Positions 50,770 to 59,987 of a stretch of DNA of 64,000 nucleotides are shown in pieces. The notes under the pieces are model-generated. The model made no database searches, was not told the DNA's origin, and saw nothing but the letters and a program-made list of their open reading frames with translations. How positions within the stretch are numbered: the first letter of the stretch is position 1; the number at the start of each line of letters is the position of its first letter. The position numbers were made by a program, and so were the translations under genes. This stretch comes from Actinoplanes flavus (GTDB lineage Bacteria > Actinomycetota > Actinomycetes > Mycobacteriales > Micromonosporaceae): assembly GCF_017592555.1 (NCBI RefSeq), contig NZ_JAGFNS010000010.1, forward strand, positions 79,545-143,544, in the 5' to 3' direction.

Positions 50770-52232
50770 GCGTGTGGCCGGAGACCCCGGTGATCTACGA
50801 GATCGGCACCTGGCCGTGGCTGACCGGGCTGAGCCGGCGCTACGGCCGTCCGATCACCCTCGCCGACGTGCCCGGTGAGGTGTGGGACGAGATCGCCGTG
50901 CCCGGGATCGACGCGGTGTGGCTGATGGGCGTCTGGGAGCGCAGCCCCGCCGGGCTGGCCCTGGCCCAGCACAACGAGGACCTGCAACGGTCGTTCCGGG
51001 AGGCGCTGCCCGACCTCACGCCGGAGGACGTGGTCGGCTCTCCCTACTGTGTGCGCCGCTACCGGGCCGACGAGCGCCTCGGTGGGCCGTCCGGGCTCGC
51101 GGTAACCCGCGCCGCGCTGCGGGAGCGGGGCCTCCGGCTGATCCTCGACTACGTGCCCAACCACGTGGCGCCCGACCACCCGGCGGTCACGCTGAACCCG
51201 CAGTGGTTCGTCCGGGGCTCGGCCGGGGACCTGGCCGCCGACCCGCGGGGCTGGTTCGAGGCCGGGGGACAGGTGATCGCGCACGGGCGGGACCCGTTGT
51301 TCCCGCCGTGGCCGGACGTGGCCCAGCTCAACGCGTTCGACCCAGGGCTGCGGGACGCCGCGGCGGCCGTGCTGGGCGACATCGGCGACCAGTGCGACGG
51401 GATCCGCTGCGACATGGCGATGCTGTTCACCAACGAGGTGTTCGCCCGTACCTGGGGGCGGTGGGTGGGGCCCGCGCCGGACGAGGAGTTCTGGCCGCAG
51501 GTCTTCGCCCGGGTCCGTGCCCGGCACCCGGACCTCGCGCTGATCGCCGAGGCCTACTGGGACATGGAGTGGATCCTCCAGCAGCAGGGTTTCGACTACT
51601 GCTACGACAAGCGGCTCTACGACCGGCTGGCCCACGAGGACGCGGAGTCGCTGCGCAAGCACCTGGCGGCGGGCCGCGACTTCCAGGACGGCCTGGTGCG
51701 GTTCCTGGAGAACCACGACGAGCCGCGGGCCGCCGCGACGCTGCCGGGCGGGCGGGGCCGGGCCGCGGCGGTGGCGATCGCCACCCTGCCGGGCGCCACG
51801 CTCTGGCACGACGGCCAGTTCGACGGACGGCGCACCCGGCTGCCGGTCTTCCTGGCCCGGTTCCCGGACGAGCCGGACGACCCGGAGTCGCGCGACTTCC
51901 ACCGGCGGCTGCTGGAGGTCGCCGCCACGGTCCGCCGGGGCGACTGGCGCACCGTGGACACCCGAGGCTGGCCGGACAACCCGTCCCACCAGGACCTGCT
52001 GGCCTGGTCGTGGCGCGACGGGGAACGGCGGCACCTGGTCGTGATCAACTTCGGGGACCGGCCGGCCCAGGCGCGGGTGGGGCCGCCGTGGCCGGACCTC
52101 GCCGGACGCTCCTGGGACCTGGCCGATCTCCTCGACGGGCGGGTGTTCACCAGAGATGGTGACGAACTGTCCGAGTCCGGGCTGTATGTGGACCTTCCCC
52201 CCTGGGACTTTCATCTGCTTACGTTCCGTTAA
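50766..52232 (+). CDS. GH13 alpha-amylase-family enzyme
   Basis: A 488-residue protein starting at TTG 50766 (GTG 50772 possible), with AGGAG just before it. The four GH13 regions are present: DYVPNHV (Asp128), GIRCDMAM (nucleophile Asp216), LIAEAYWD (acid/base Glu262) and ENHDE (Asp318). The barrel opens with VIYEIGTWPWLTGLSRRYG. There is no signal peptide, so the enzyme is cytoplasmic and works on internal alpha-glucans or a small glucoside, likely with the MGH1/GH63-like partner whose stop it overlaps. The exact specificity is unclear. Confidence 0.9.
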   Translation: MSVWPETPVIYEIGTWPWLTGLSRRYGRPITLADVPGEVWDEIAVPGIDAVWLMGVWERSPAGLALAQHNEDLQRSFREALPDLTPEDVVGSPYCVRRYRADERLGGPSGLAVTRAALRERGLRLILDYVPNHVAPDHPAVTLNPQWFVRGSAGDLAADPRGWFEAGGQVIAHGRDPLFPPWPDVAQLNAFDPGLRDAAAAVLGDIGDQCDGIRCDMAMLFTNEVFARTWGRWVGPAPDEEFWPQVFARVRARHPDLALIAEAYWDMEWILQQQGFDYCYDKRLYDRLAHEDAESLRKHLAAGRDFQDGLVRFLENHDEPRAAATLPGGRGRAAAVAIATLPGATLWHDGQFDGRRTRLPVFLARFPDEPDDPESRDFHRRLLEVAATVRRGDWRTVDTRGWPDNPSHQDLLAWSWRDGERRHLVVINFGDRPAQARVGPPWPDLAGRSWDLADLLDGRVFTRDGDELSESGLYVDLPPWDFHLLTFR

Positions 52233-52342
52233 CTACTTCGACACCGAGGGTCACGGGATTATCCGATCCGAACGATGTGCGGAGCGGGTGGGCGAGAAAG
52301 TCTGAACGAGAGATCAAACGGGGTGGCTCTTGGAGGTAGCAC

Positions 52343-54991
52343 GTGTCGATAGAACTGATCGTGGATCCACCCAGGACATACGGATCGGACCAGGCCAGCG
52401 CGCTGCTCGCCTCCAAGTTCGTGGTCCCGGCCGCGCCACCGTTCATGGTGGCCCGGCCAGGGCTCCTCGACCGGGTCACCGAGGGGGTCGCGGGCCCGGT
52501 CACCCTGGTCACCGGCGTGGCCGGCAGCGGAAAGACCCAGCTGCTGGCCGCCTGGGCGCGGACCCGGGCCGGTGACCGGCCGGTCGCCTGGATCACCCTC
52601 GAAGAGGGTGACGAGCAGGCGTCGACCTTCTGGACGTACGTCGCCGAGGGGCTGCGCCGGGCCGGGGTCCAGGTGCCCTCGATCGCCGACGGCGCCGTCA
52701 CCCGCGCCGTCCTGGGCCGGCTGGCCGCGGCCGTCACGGACCACCCCACCGACATCGTCCTGATCCTGGACGGAGCCTCCCAGCTTCCCGGGCCGGAGTG
52801 GGCCTCCGGGCTCGAGTTCCTGCTGAGCCATGTGGACAACCTGCGGGTCGTCCTCACCGGACGGTGGGACCCGCCGCTGCCGCTCTACCGGTACCGGCTC
52901 GCCGGTGAGCTGCACGAGCTGCGTACCGCCGATCTCGCCTTCACCCCGGCCGAGGCCACCACCCTGCTGCGGCTGCACGGCGTCGACCTGGGCGCGGACG
53001 ACACGGCCGTCCTGCTGGAGCACACCGAGGGCTGGGCCGCCGGGATCCGGCTCTGCGCCTGCGCCATGCAAGGCACCACCGACCCGGGCCGGCTCGTGCA
53101 GACCATCTCGGGCGACGAGTCCACGATCGCCGAGTACTTCATCGGCGAGGTGCTGCGGATCCAGCCGCCGCAGGTGCGGCGCTTCCTGCTGGAGACCAGC
53201 GTGCTGGACGCGTTCACCCCGGATCTGGCCGGCGCGGTCACCGGGCGGCCCGACGCCGCCCGGCTGCTGGCCACGCTCACCCGGGAGAACGCTTTCATCC
53301 AGCCGGTCGGCGCGGGCGCCGAGGTGTACCGCTACCACCGGCTCTTCGCCGAACTGCTGCGCGCACAGCTCGCCTGGACCGAGCCGGAGGAGGTGGCGGT
53401 GCTGCACCAGCGGGCCGCCGCCTGGCTGGTGGCGCACGGGCAGCTGGCCGAGGCGGTCGGGCACGCCGTCCAGGCCGGGGACTGGACCGGCGCGGCCACC
53501 ATGGTGATCGAGGACTTCGCCCTCGGCGCGCTGATCATCGAGGGCTCCGGCGGCCGGCTGGGCGCCCTGTTCGCGGGCCTGCCCGCCCACCTCGACGAGC
53601 CCGAGACCGTGATGATCCGGGCCGCCATGGCACACGGCGACGGCGACCACGCGCGGGCCGCCGAGCAGTTCACCCACGCGAACAAGCTGCTCAGCGTGCG
53701 GGCCACCGAGAGCGGCGACGGCCTGACCGCCTCCTGCTTCCTGATGCGGCTGCTGCTGCTCGCCGACGGGGCCGACCCGGAGCAGGTGGCCCAACTGGCG
53801 CCGGCCGCCCGTAGCTTCCTGTCGGTGGCGCCCGCCGAGCGGCTGGCCCGGCACCCCGAGCTGCGGATGCTGCTGCTCGCCGCCGAGGGCCTGGCCCGCA
53901 GCGGCAGCGGCGACGTCGACGAGGCGGCCACGGTGCTGGCCGAGGCGGCCGCCGTCACGGCGCCCGGCGCCGAGCCGGTGCGGATCTCCTCCCTGGAGAA
54001 CCTGGCGCTGATCGAAGCGCATCGCGGCCGGCTGGCCCGGGCCGAGGCGAGCGCCCGTCAGGCGATCGAGCTGGCCACCCGGCGCGGGCTCGGCAAGGAC
54101 CGCTGGCCGGCCGCCGCCGAGGTGGCGCTGGCCTGGGTGGCGCTGGAGCGCTACGACATCGAGACGGCCGACCGCCGGCTGCGGGCCGCGCAGCACCTCT
54201 GCGCCAACGGCACGACCGGGCCCGGCCCGGCCGCGTACGCCCTGGTCCGGGCCCGCCGGCTCCAGACCCGTGGGGAGCTGCGGCAGGCATCCAACGTGCT
54301 GGCCGCCGCCCGCGAGGGCGTCTCCGGGACGCCGCGCTGGCTGACCCGGGAACTCACCATGAACCTGTCCCGCCTGCTGATCGCCGGCGGCCGGGTGAAC
54401 GAGGCGGGTGTCCTGCTCGACGGCTACGCCGACTCGCCCGCCGCGGACGTGGCGGTGACCCGTGCCGCGCTGCTGCTGGCCCAGGGACAGGCGGGGCCGG
54501 CGCACGAGGTGGCGCGGACGGTCGCCGACGCGGCCGGGGTCCCCGCGCCGGTCGCGCTGGACGCGTGGCTGCTGCTGGCCATGCTGGCGGACGGTCAGGA
54601 CGACACCGTGGGAGCGCGCGAGGCGTTGCGGCGGGCGCTGCGGGTGGCCGGGCCGGAGTCGTACCGGCGGCCCGTGCACCAGGTCTGGAGCGAACTGCGG
54701 CGGCTGCTGCGCGACGACGACCGGCTGATCGTGCAGTACCGGGCGCTGACCCCGGGCGCGGCCGCCACCGACGGCCCGGTCACCGACCCGGTCGTGGTGG
54801 AGCAGCTCAGCAAGCGGGAGCTGGACGTGCTGCGCGGCATGGCCGAGATGCTGCCGACCGAGGAGATCGCCGCCTCGATGTACGTCTCGGTCAACACGGT
54901 GAAGACCCACGTCCGCAGCATCCTGCGAAAACTCTCCGCGTCCCGGCGTAACGAAGCGGTACGCCGGGCGCGCGCCCTGCGGTTGATCTGA
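52343..54991 (+). CDS. LAL-type LuxR transcriptional regulator (copy 1)
   Basis: An 882-residue regulator starting at GTG 52343 with GGAGG upstream. Walker A GVAGSGKTQ (residues about 58-66) and VLILDGASQL (Walker B region) form the ATP-binding STAND module of MalT type. Long helical repeats follow, and the C-terminal LuxR HTH is LSKRELDVLRGMAEMLPTEEIAASMYVSVNTVKTHVRSILRKL. Such proteins bind ATP and an inducer, oligomerise and activate transcription. No TCATCC box lies before it. It is convergent with the second DUF7144 gene (6 bp apart) and follows the two sugar hydrolases, so these may be its target. Confidence 0.93.
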   Translation: MSIELIVDPPRTYGSDQASALLASKFVVPAAPPFMVARPGLLDRVTEGVAGPVTLVTGVAGSGKTQLLAAWARTRAGDRPVAWITLEEGDEQASTFWTYVAEGLRRAGVQVPSIADGAVTRAVLGRLAAAVTDHPTDIVLILDGASQLPGPEWASGLEFLLSHVDNLRVVLTGRWDPPLPLYRYRLAGELHELRTADLAFTPAEATTLLRLHGVDLGADDTAVLLEHTEGWAAGIRLCACAMQGTTDPGRLVQTISGDESTIAEYFIGEVLRIQPPQVRRFLLETSVLDAFTPDLAGAVTGRPDAARLLATLTRENAFIQPVGAGAEVYRYHRLFAELLRAQLAWTEPEEVAVLHQRAAAWLVAHGQLAEAVGHAVQAGDWTGAATMVIEDFALGALIIEGSGGRLGALFAGLPAHLDEPETVMIRAAMAHGDGDHARAAEQFTHANKLLSVRATESGDGLTASCFLMRLLLLADGADPEQVAQLAPAARSFLSVAPAERLARHPELRMLLLAAEGLARSGSGDVDEAATVLAEAAAVTAPGAEPVRISSLENLALIEAHRGRLARAEASARQAIELATRRGLGKDRWPAAAEVALAWVALERYDIETADRRLRAAQHLCANGTTGPGPAAYALVRARRLQTRGELRQASNVLAAAREGVSGTPRWLTRELTMNLSRLLIAGGRVNEAGVLLDGYADSPAADVAVTRAALLLAQGQAGPAHEVARTVADAAGVPAPVALDAWLLLAMLADGQDDTVGAREALRRALRVAGPESYRRPVHQVWSELRRLLRDDDRLIVQYRALTPGAAATDGPVTDPVVVEQLSKRELDVLRGMAEMLPTEEIAASMYVSVNTVKTHVRSILRKLSASRRNEAVRRARALRLI

Positions 54992-54997
54992 CCGGGT

Positions 54998-55459
54998 CTA
55001 CGAGTGGTGGCCGCGGCGGATGTCGCCGCCGTGTGCGCACAGGGCGTAGATGACCAGCACCTCCAGGGCGATCAGAATGGTGCACCAGACGGGGGCGGTG
55101 GCCAGGAAGAGGAAGTGGACCAGCGCGCCGGCGGCGGTGAAGAGCACGCCGACGACGCGCGCCCACGTCTGCCCGAACAGGATGCCGACACCGGCCGCGC
55201 CGCTGACCAGACCGAGGAGCAGATGCGTCCAGCCCCACGCCTGCGGGTTCGGCTCGATCAGCATGCCCTCTGCGGTCACCAGGTAGGCCTCGCCGTGCAG
55301 CAGGGCGGTGAAGCCCTCCATGAGCTGGAAGACACCCAGCGCGAGCAGCATGACCCCGCCGAACACCAGCAGCCCGATCCAGGTGTCGGCTTCCGGCGCG
55401 GGCGACTCCCTGGTGGGCGCCACCCGGCGTACCGGATCGCCGCGGTGATCAATCGTCAT
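54998..55459 (-). CDS. DUF7144 family membrane protein (copy 2)
   Basis: A 153-residue protein starting at ATG 55459 (MTIDHRGDPV); the longer frame to 55693 runs through the intergenic region. Four helices match copy 1 (WIGLLVFGGVMLLALGVFQLMEGF; WGWTHLLLGLVSGAAGVGILFGQ; WARVVGVLFTAAGALVHFLFLA; CTILIALEVLVIYALCAHGG). It lies between the two LAL regulators. A half-box TCATCC-GCCGC is 83 bp upstream. Function unknown. Confidence 0.88.
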   Translation of the reverse strand: MTIDHRGDPVRRVAPTRESPAPEADTWIGLLVFGGVMLLALGVFQLMEGFTALLHGEAYLVTAEGMLIEPNPQAWGWTHLLLGLVSGAAGVGILFGQTWARVVGVLFTAAGALVHFLFLATAPVWCTILIALEVLVIYALCAHGGDIRRGHHS

Positions 55460-55811
55460 CGTCGAGTCCCTCCTGTGAATCCGGATTGCGTTCCGGAAGC
55501 TCAGCCTGCTTGCCGGGGATGGTCTCCCGCCTCGCACGCGGCGGATGAGATCCGCGGCGCACGTGCAACTTGCACGCTGCGGAAACGGCTTCGTTGCGCT
55601 CCTGATGCGAATACGCGTGGTTGCCCCCGGCGTTCGCGGTGTGTTTCGGTAGGCCCCGGACAGCTGGGACCCACCTGATTCGTTCCCGGCCACCGAGCGC
55701 GTGTGGGGGCCCCGCGCTCGACCGGCTGGAATCCGATGGCTGTGTCAGTTCGGGGATGACCGCTTCGCGGGCGGTCCGGTCCACCGTGCGTGCCGAGTGA
55801 CTGGGGGCGAG
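55460..55811. promoter_or_regulatory. 352-bp divergent promoter region of DUF7144 and LAL copy 2
   Basis: It carries the half-box TCATCC-GCCGC (minus strand, 55548-55538) 83 bp before the DUF7144 start, with a degenerate second half. A perfect inverted repeat GTGCAA-C-TTGCAC lies at 55563-55575. The rest up to the LAL gene at 55812 contains no gene that I can support. Confidence 0.45.
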
Positions 55812-58400
55812 ATGCGAGATCAGCTCACGACCCGTTCGACCGTTCCGATAGCCGTGGACCACCACCTCCCGCCCCGCCTGCCCAGCGGCCTGGTCTGGCG
55901 CGGCCGTCTCGTCGAGGCCCTGGACGTGGGGGTCCGCCGGGCCGTGACGCTGATCTGCGCCGGGCCCGGCTGGGGCAAGACCGTGCTCACCGCCACCTGG
56001 GCGACCGCCCGTTCCCTCTCCGGGCCGGTCGCCTGGCTCACCCTCGACGAGCGGCACGACGACCCGTACACCTTCTGGGCTGATCTGAACCGGTCGCTGA
56101 GCGCCGCGGGGGTGACCGTCCCCGGCGACGGCTCCGACGCGCGCCGTGCCTTCGGCGCGGCGGTGACCGCGGCCGACGGGCCGGTCGTCGTGGTGCTCGA
56201 CGACCTGCACGGGGTCGCCGACCCCCGGGTGCTGAACAGCCTGGCCGGGCTCCTCGGCGCCACCCCCAAGCGGCTGCGGTTCGTGCTGCTCGGCCGCCGC
56301 GAGCCGGACCTGCTCCTGCACCGGCTGCGGATGAGCGGCGACCTCACCGAGATCCACGCCGCCGACCTGGCCTTCAGCCTGGAGGAGGCCGCCGAGCTGC
56401 TCAGCCTGCGCGGCCGGGCGCTGCCGCCGGAACACCTCGCGGCGCTGGTGCGCCGTGCCGAGGGCTGGGGCGCCGGCCTGCGGCTGGCCGCCGACACCGC
56501 GAACGGCGGTGAGGCCGCGGTGGGGGAGTACCTGACCCGGGAGGTGCTGGACGCCCAGCCCGCCGAGATCCGGGCCTTCCTGCTGCGGACCAGCCTGCCG
56601 GACCGGATCTGCGGTGACCTGGCGGACGCCCTGACCGAGGGCGCCGGCGGCCACCGGATGCTGGAGCGGCTGGTCCGGGACAGGCTCTTCCTGGAACCGG
56701 CCGGCGGCCGGTGGTTCCGGTACCACCCGATGGTCCGCGCCGCGCTGCGCCACCGGCTCGGCGAGCTGTGGCCGGACGTGCCCGGCCGGCTGCACCGCGC
56801 CGCGGCCCGCTGGCACGCCGGCCAGGGCGACGCGCTGACCGCGCTCACCCACGCGGTGGACGCCGAGGACTGGAACCTGGTGGCCGCCCTGGTCGTCGAG
56901 CGTGGCGTGCCGCTCTACACCTCGGCGGACCGGCCCCAGTTCCTCGACCTGCTCGGCCGCATCCCGCCGGCCCTGCTGCCGACCAGCCCGGAGATGGCGG
57001 TCTGCGCGGTCATCCTGTCGTTCGCCCGGGGCGAGCTGGCGGCCGTGCCCCGGCGGACAGCGCACGCCCGCGCGCTGCTCGCCCAGCGGCCGGCGTCGCC
57101 GCTGCGGGCGCAGATCGAGACGGCGCTCGCCGTGCTGGAGACCGGCGCCGTCATCCGATGGCACGGCGACATGCCGCACCTGGCGAACGCCTCCACCGCC
57201 CTGCTCGCCCAGCTGTCCCGGCTGACCTGGGAGGAGGCGCCGGCGCTGTTGCAGTACCGGGCCGCGGCGCTGAACAACAAGGGCGTCGCCTGGCTGTGGA
57301 CCGGCCGGCTGGACCACGCCGACCGGTACCTGTGGGCGGCGGCCACCGCCGCCCGGACCGCCGGCACGCCGTACATCGAGGTCAACGCCTTCGCGATGCT
57401 GGCCTGCCTGGCGTTTCTGCAGGGCTCGCCCGGCGAGGCCGAGGAACACGCCCAGGCGGCGATCGCCCTGGCCGGCCGGATCGACGCGGAGCACCGGGCC
57501 ACGGCCGCGCCGGCCTACCTGGCGCGGGCGCTGATCGAGGCGGAGCGGGGCCGGGAGCCGGAGGCCGAGGCGGCGCTGCGGCAGGCGCTGCACGCCCTCG
57601 GTGAGGTTCCGGAGGCCGCCATGTCGGTGCTGGCCGGCCTGGTCCGGGTCCGTCTCACGCTGGACCGGGGCGAGACGGCCGGCGCCCGTACCCTGCTCGC
57701 GCAGATCCGCGCCGAGGCCGGACCGCCGATGGTGGCGCCCTTCGCGGACCGGCTGATCGCCCTGGCCGGGGCGGAGATCCGGCTCGCGTCCGGCGACGCC
57801 TCCGGCGTCCTGATCCGGTACGCCGGACAGTCCGACCTGATCGCCGCCGAGCAGGTCTGCCTGGCCCGCGCATACCTCGCCACCGGCAACCTGACCGCCG
57901 CCGAACCGCTGCTCGCCCGGGTCCGGGGCGGGGCCGACCGGATCGCCGCGGTCGGCGCCTGGCTGCTGTCCGCCCTCGCCGCCGACACCCAGGGCCGCAG
58001 TGCCGTGGCCAGCGAGGCGCTGGCCCGCGCGCTGGCGGCCGCCGAACCGGAGCGGATCCGCCGGCCGTTCCGCCGCTACGACGCGCACCGGGTGCTGGTG
58101 CTGGCCGAGCGCCAGCAGTGGCTGACCGAGTTGCGCGGCCCGGCCGGCGACGGCGTCCTCGGCGAGATCACCGGCGAGATCCCGATGCTCGGCGCGGGGC
58201 AGGCGGCCGGTCCGCTCAGCGAGCGCGAGCTCGACGTCCTGCAATACCTGCCGACCGTGCTGACGGCCGGGGAGATCGCCGTCAACCTGAGCATCTCGGT
58301 CAACACGGTGAAGGCGCACATGCGGTCGATCTACCGCAAGCTGGGCGCCGGACGTCGCCGTGAGGCGGTGGTGCTGGCCCGGCAGGCCGGGCTGCTCTGA
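55812..58400 (+). CDS. LAL-type LuxR transcriptional regulator (copy 2)
   Basis: An 862-residue paralogue starting at ATG 55812 (MRDQLTTRSTVPIAVDHHLPPRLPSGLVWRGRL); GGGGGCGA precedes it. Walker A AGPGWGKT (about residues 50-57) and VVVLDDLHGVADP (Walker B) form the ATPase; helical TPR-like repeats occupy about 300-780. The HTH LSERELDVLQYLPTVLTAGEIAVNLSISVNTVKAHMRSIYRKLGAGRRREA is at the C-terminus. It is oriented toward HdeD, 54 bp further on. Either LAL protein is a candidate for the factor that binds the palindromes, although LuxR-type sites are usually shorter. Confidence 0.93.
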   Translation: MRDQLTTRSTVPIAVDHHLPPRLPSGLVWRGRLVEALDVGVRRAVTLICAGPGWGKTVLTATWATARSLSGPVAWLTLDERHDDPYTFWADLNRSLSAAGVTVPGDGSDARRAFGAAVTAADGPVVVVLDDLHGVADPRVLNSLAGLLGATPKRLRFVLLGRREPDLLLHRLRMSGDLTEIHAADLAFSLEEAAELLSLRGRALPPEHLAALVRRAEGWGAGLRLAADTANGGEAAVGEYLTREVLDAQPAEIRAFLLRTSLPDRICGDLADALTEGAGGHRMLERLVRDRLFLEPAGGRWFRYHPMVRAALRHRLGELWPDVPGRLHRAAARWHAGQGDALTALTHAVDAEDWNLVAALVVERGVPLYTSADRPQFLDLLGRIPPALLPTSPEMAVCAVILSFARGELAAVPRRTAHARALLAQRPASPLRAQIETALAVLETGAVIRWHGDMPHLANASTALLAQLSRLTWEEAPALLQYRAAALNNKGVAWLWTGRLDHADRYLWAAATAARTAGTPYIEVNAFAMLACLAFLQGSPGEAEEHAQAAIALAGRIDAEHRATAAPAYLARALIEAERGREPEAEAALRQALHALGEVPEAAMSVLAGLVRVRLTLDRGETAGARTLLAQIRAEAGPPMVAPFADRLIALAGAEIRLASGDASGVLIRYAGQSDLIAAEQVCLARAYLATGNLTAAEPLLARVRGGADRIAAVGAWLLSALAADTQGRSAVASEALARALAAAEPERIRRPFRRYDAHRVLVLAERQQWLTELRGPAGDGVLGEITGEIPMLGAGQAAGPLSERELDVLQYLPTVLTAGEIAVNLSISVNTVKAHMRSIYRKLGAGRRREAVVLARQAGLL

Positions 58401-58403
58401 CCC

Positions 58404-58420
58404 TCATCCGTGATGGGTGA
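58404..58420. promoter_or_regulatory. TCATCC-N5-GGATGA palindrome, site 6
   Basis: TCATCC-GTGAT-GGGTGA followed by TGCC, 34 bp before ATG 58455. It supports 58455 as the HdeD start, because a start at 58410 would lie inside the box. Confidence 0.65.
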
Positions 58421-58454
58421 TGCCATGGCGGCGGTCGTCTCCCACGCTCAGCCC

Positions 58455-59024
58455 ATGACCGACGTGGAACACATCTGGCCCGACCCCATCGTCGAGGTAC
58501 GCCGGCAGCCGTTCCCCTGGTGGACGCTGCTGATCACCGGCCTGCTCGCGATCGCGCTCGGCCTTACCGTCCTCATCTGGCCGGACATCTCCCTGCGGAT
58601 CATGGCCGCGCTCACCGGCATCTGGCTGTTCTTCGGCGGCCTGGCCCGGATCATCGGCGCCTTCCTGCCGAACGGCGCCGGTCTGGGCCGGCACGTGCTG
58701 TCCGGGATCGTCGGCGTGATCGTGATGATCGGCGGCCTACTCTGCCTGCGGAACCTGGTGACCGGGCTGGCCGTCCTCGCGGTCATCTTCGCGACCACCT
58801 GGATCCTCAGCGGCCTGGCCCTGCTGATCGGCGCGGTCGCGGCGCGCGGTCCGATGCGGGTCGCCCTGATCATCGTCGGGGCGCTGTCCATGATCATCGG
58901 GATCGTCTTCGTGCTCACCCCGTCCCTGTCGCTCGGCACGCTGGTCCTGCTGACCGGCGCGGGCAGCCTGCTGACCGGTCTGGCCGAGGTCGGGCTGGCC
59001 CTCTACCTGCGGAAAGCCTCCTGA
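58455..59024 (+). CDS. HdeD family (DUF308) membrane protein
   Basis: A 189-residue protein with six membrane helices in three helical hairpins: WWTLLITGLLAIALGLTVLIWPDISLRIMAALTGIWLFFGGLARIIGAF, then SGIVGVIVMIGGLLCLRN, LAVLAVIFATTWILSGLALLIGAVA and VALIIVGALSMIIGIVFVL. The WPDISL motif after helix 1 is typical of HdeD. In enterobacteria HdeD acts in acid resistance; here a general membrane-stress role is inferred. The start is fixed by the palindrome (site 6) at 58404-58420. Its 3' half overlaps the convergent YihY frame. Confidence 0.92.
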   Translation: MTDVEHIWPDPIVEVRRQPFPWWTLLITGLLAIALGLTVLIWPDISLRIMAALTGIWLFFGGLARIIGAFLPNGAGLGRHVLSGIVGVIVMIGGLLCLRNLVTGLAVLAVIFATTWILSGLALLIGAVAARGPMRVALIIVGALSMIIGIVFVLTPSLSLGTLVLLTGAGSLLTGLAEVGLALYLRKAS

Positions 59025-59900
59025 CCCGAGGCTCGCCCAGCGGGTCATGCGCGCGAACCGCCCGGCCCAGAGGTCGGCCAGGATCCCGCCGGCCACCGCG
59101 GACAGCAGCAGGCAGAACGACAGCACGTACAGCCAGCCGATGTAGGTGAACGCCAGGCCGATCGTGCCGTACCGCGCGGAACTGGACTCCAGGGCCCGGG
59201 GCAGGTAGACCTCGCCGGCGGGCCGGACGGCCAGCATGATCGCGCCGAAGACGGCGCCGGTCAGCAGCAGCCGGAGCCGGCTCACCACCGGGCCGAGCAG
59301 GATCCGCGGCAGCAGGGCGGCCAGTGCCACGTCGGAGAGCAGGGCCAGGAGCGTGCCCGCGATCACCGGGGTCAAGGCCCGCCCGGCCAGACCGCCGAGC
59401 AGGCGGACCACGAGCAGGAAGCCGACCAGGATCAGCACGCTGCCGATCTGCCAGGCGGTGGCCCGCGCCCCGACCCGGCGGCCGGGCACCGACCAGATCG
59501 CCCGGTACGCGCGAACCAGCGCCCGGGCCAGCCCGGTCGCGGACAGGATCACGATGAGGCTGCCGAACACCCCGAACGCGTTGCTGCGGCTGCCGGCGAG
59601 CGCCTCGTCGAGCAGGCGGGTGCTGGATTCCGGCAGCCGTACCAGGACGTCGAGGTGATCCCGGGCCCGGCCGCCGAACAGCGCGCCTATCATGATCAGC
59701 ATCGGGAAGATCGACGTGAAGGTCTGCGCGGCCAGGGTCATCGACCGGTCGAAGATCTGCACCCGGACCAGTTCGCCGGCGGTGCGCAGCAGCACGGCGC
59801 CGGTCTGGTGGCCGAGCAACAGTGCCGCGCGGGGCCGCAGCCGGTCCGGCACGGCGGCGAGGATCCGTCCAGGAGTGAAGGCGCGGTCGGGCTCTGTCAC
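58737..59900 (-). CDS. YihY/BrkB-like membrane protein
   Basis: A 387-residue frame starting at GTG 59900 (VTEPDRAFTPG); ATG 59939 lies in a palindromic site and is less likely. The conserved part, about residues 40-290, has six helices (SMTLAAQTFTSIFPMLIMIGALFGG; SNAFGVFGSLIVILSATGLARALVRAYRAIW; ARATAWQIGSVLILVGFLLVVRLLGG; ALESSSARYGTIGLAFTYIGWLYVLSFCLLLSAVAGGILADL), as in the YihY/BrkB family, whose role is unclear. The tail after residue 290 (GQTGQQAARAGQQDQRAERQ) is polar and runs opposite to HdeD for 288 bp; the natural end may be nearer 59,030. Confidence 0.85.
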   Translation of the reverse strand: MTEPDRAFTPGRILAAVPDRLRPRAALLLGHQTGAVLLRTAGELVRVQIFDRSMTLAAQTFTSIFPMLIMIGALFGGRARDHLDVLVRLPESSTRLLDEALAGSRSNAFGVFGSLIVILSATGLARALVRAYRAIWSVPGRRVGARATAWQIGSVLILVGFLLVVRLLGGLAGRALTPVIAGTLLALLSDVALAALLPRILLGPVVSRLRLLLTGAVFGAIMLAVRPAGEVYLPRALESSSARYGTIGLAFTYIGWLYVLSFCLLLSAVAGGILADLWAGRFARMTRWASLGSGGFPQVEGQPDLGQTGQQAARAGQQDQRAERQGRGEHEDDPDDHGQRPDDDQGDPHRTARRDRADQQGQAAEDPGGREDDREDGQPGHQVPQAE

Positions 59901-59935
59901 CCGCTCATGGTCGGCGCGCGGACGGCCGCTCAGCC

Positions 59936-59952
59936 TCATCCGGTACGGATGG
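59936..59952. promoter_or_regulatory. TCATCC-N5-GGATGA palindrome, site 7 (divergent)
   Basis: TCATCC-GGTAC-GGATGG followed by GGCCGCC, exactly 35 bp from both the plus-strand start at 59988 and the minus-strand GTG at 59900. It may control both the phosphodiesterase-like and the YihY genes. Confidence 0.7.
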
Positions 59953-59987
59953 GGCCGCCCGCATGAGCCGGCCCGACACTGACACCC

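Noticed and set aside
52233..52342. TTATCC-GATCC-GAACGATG before LAL copy 1 as a palindrome site
   Set aside because: The first arm has TTATCC and the second is broken; only the general look is similar, so I do not count it.
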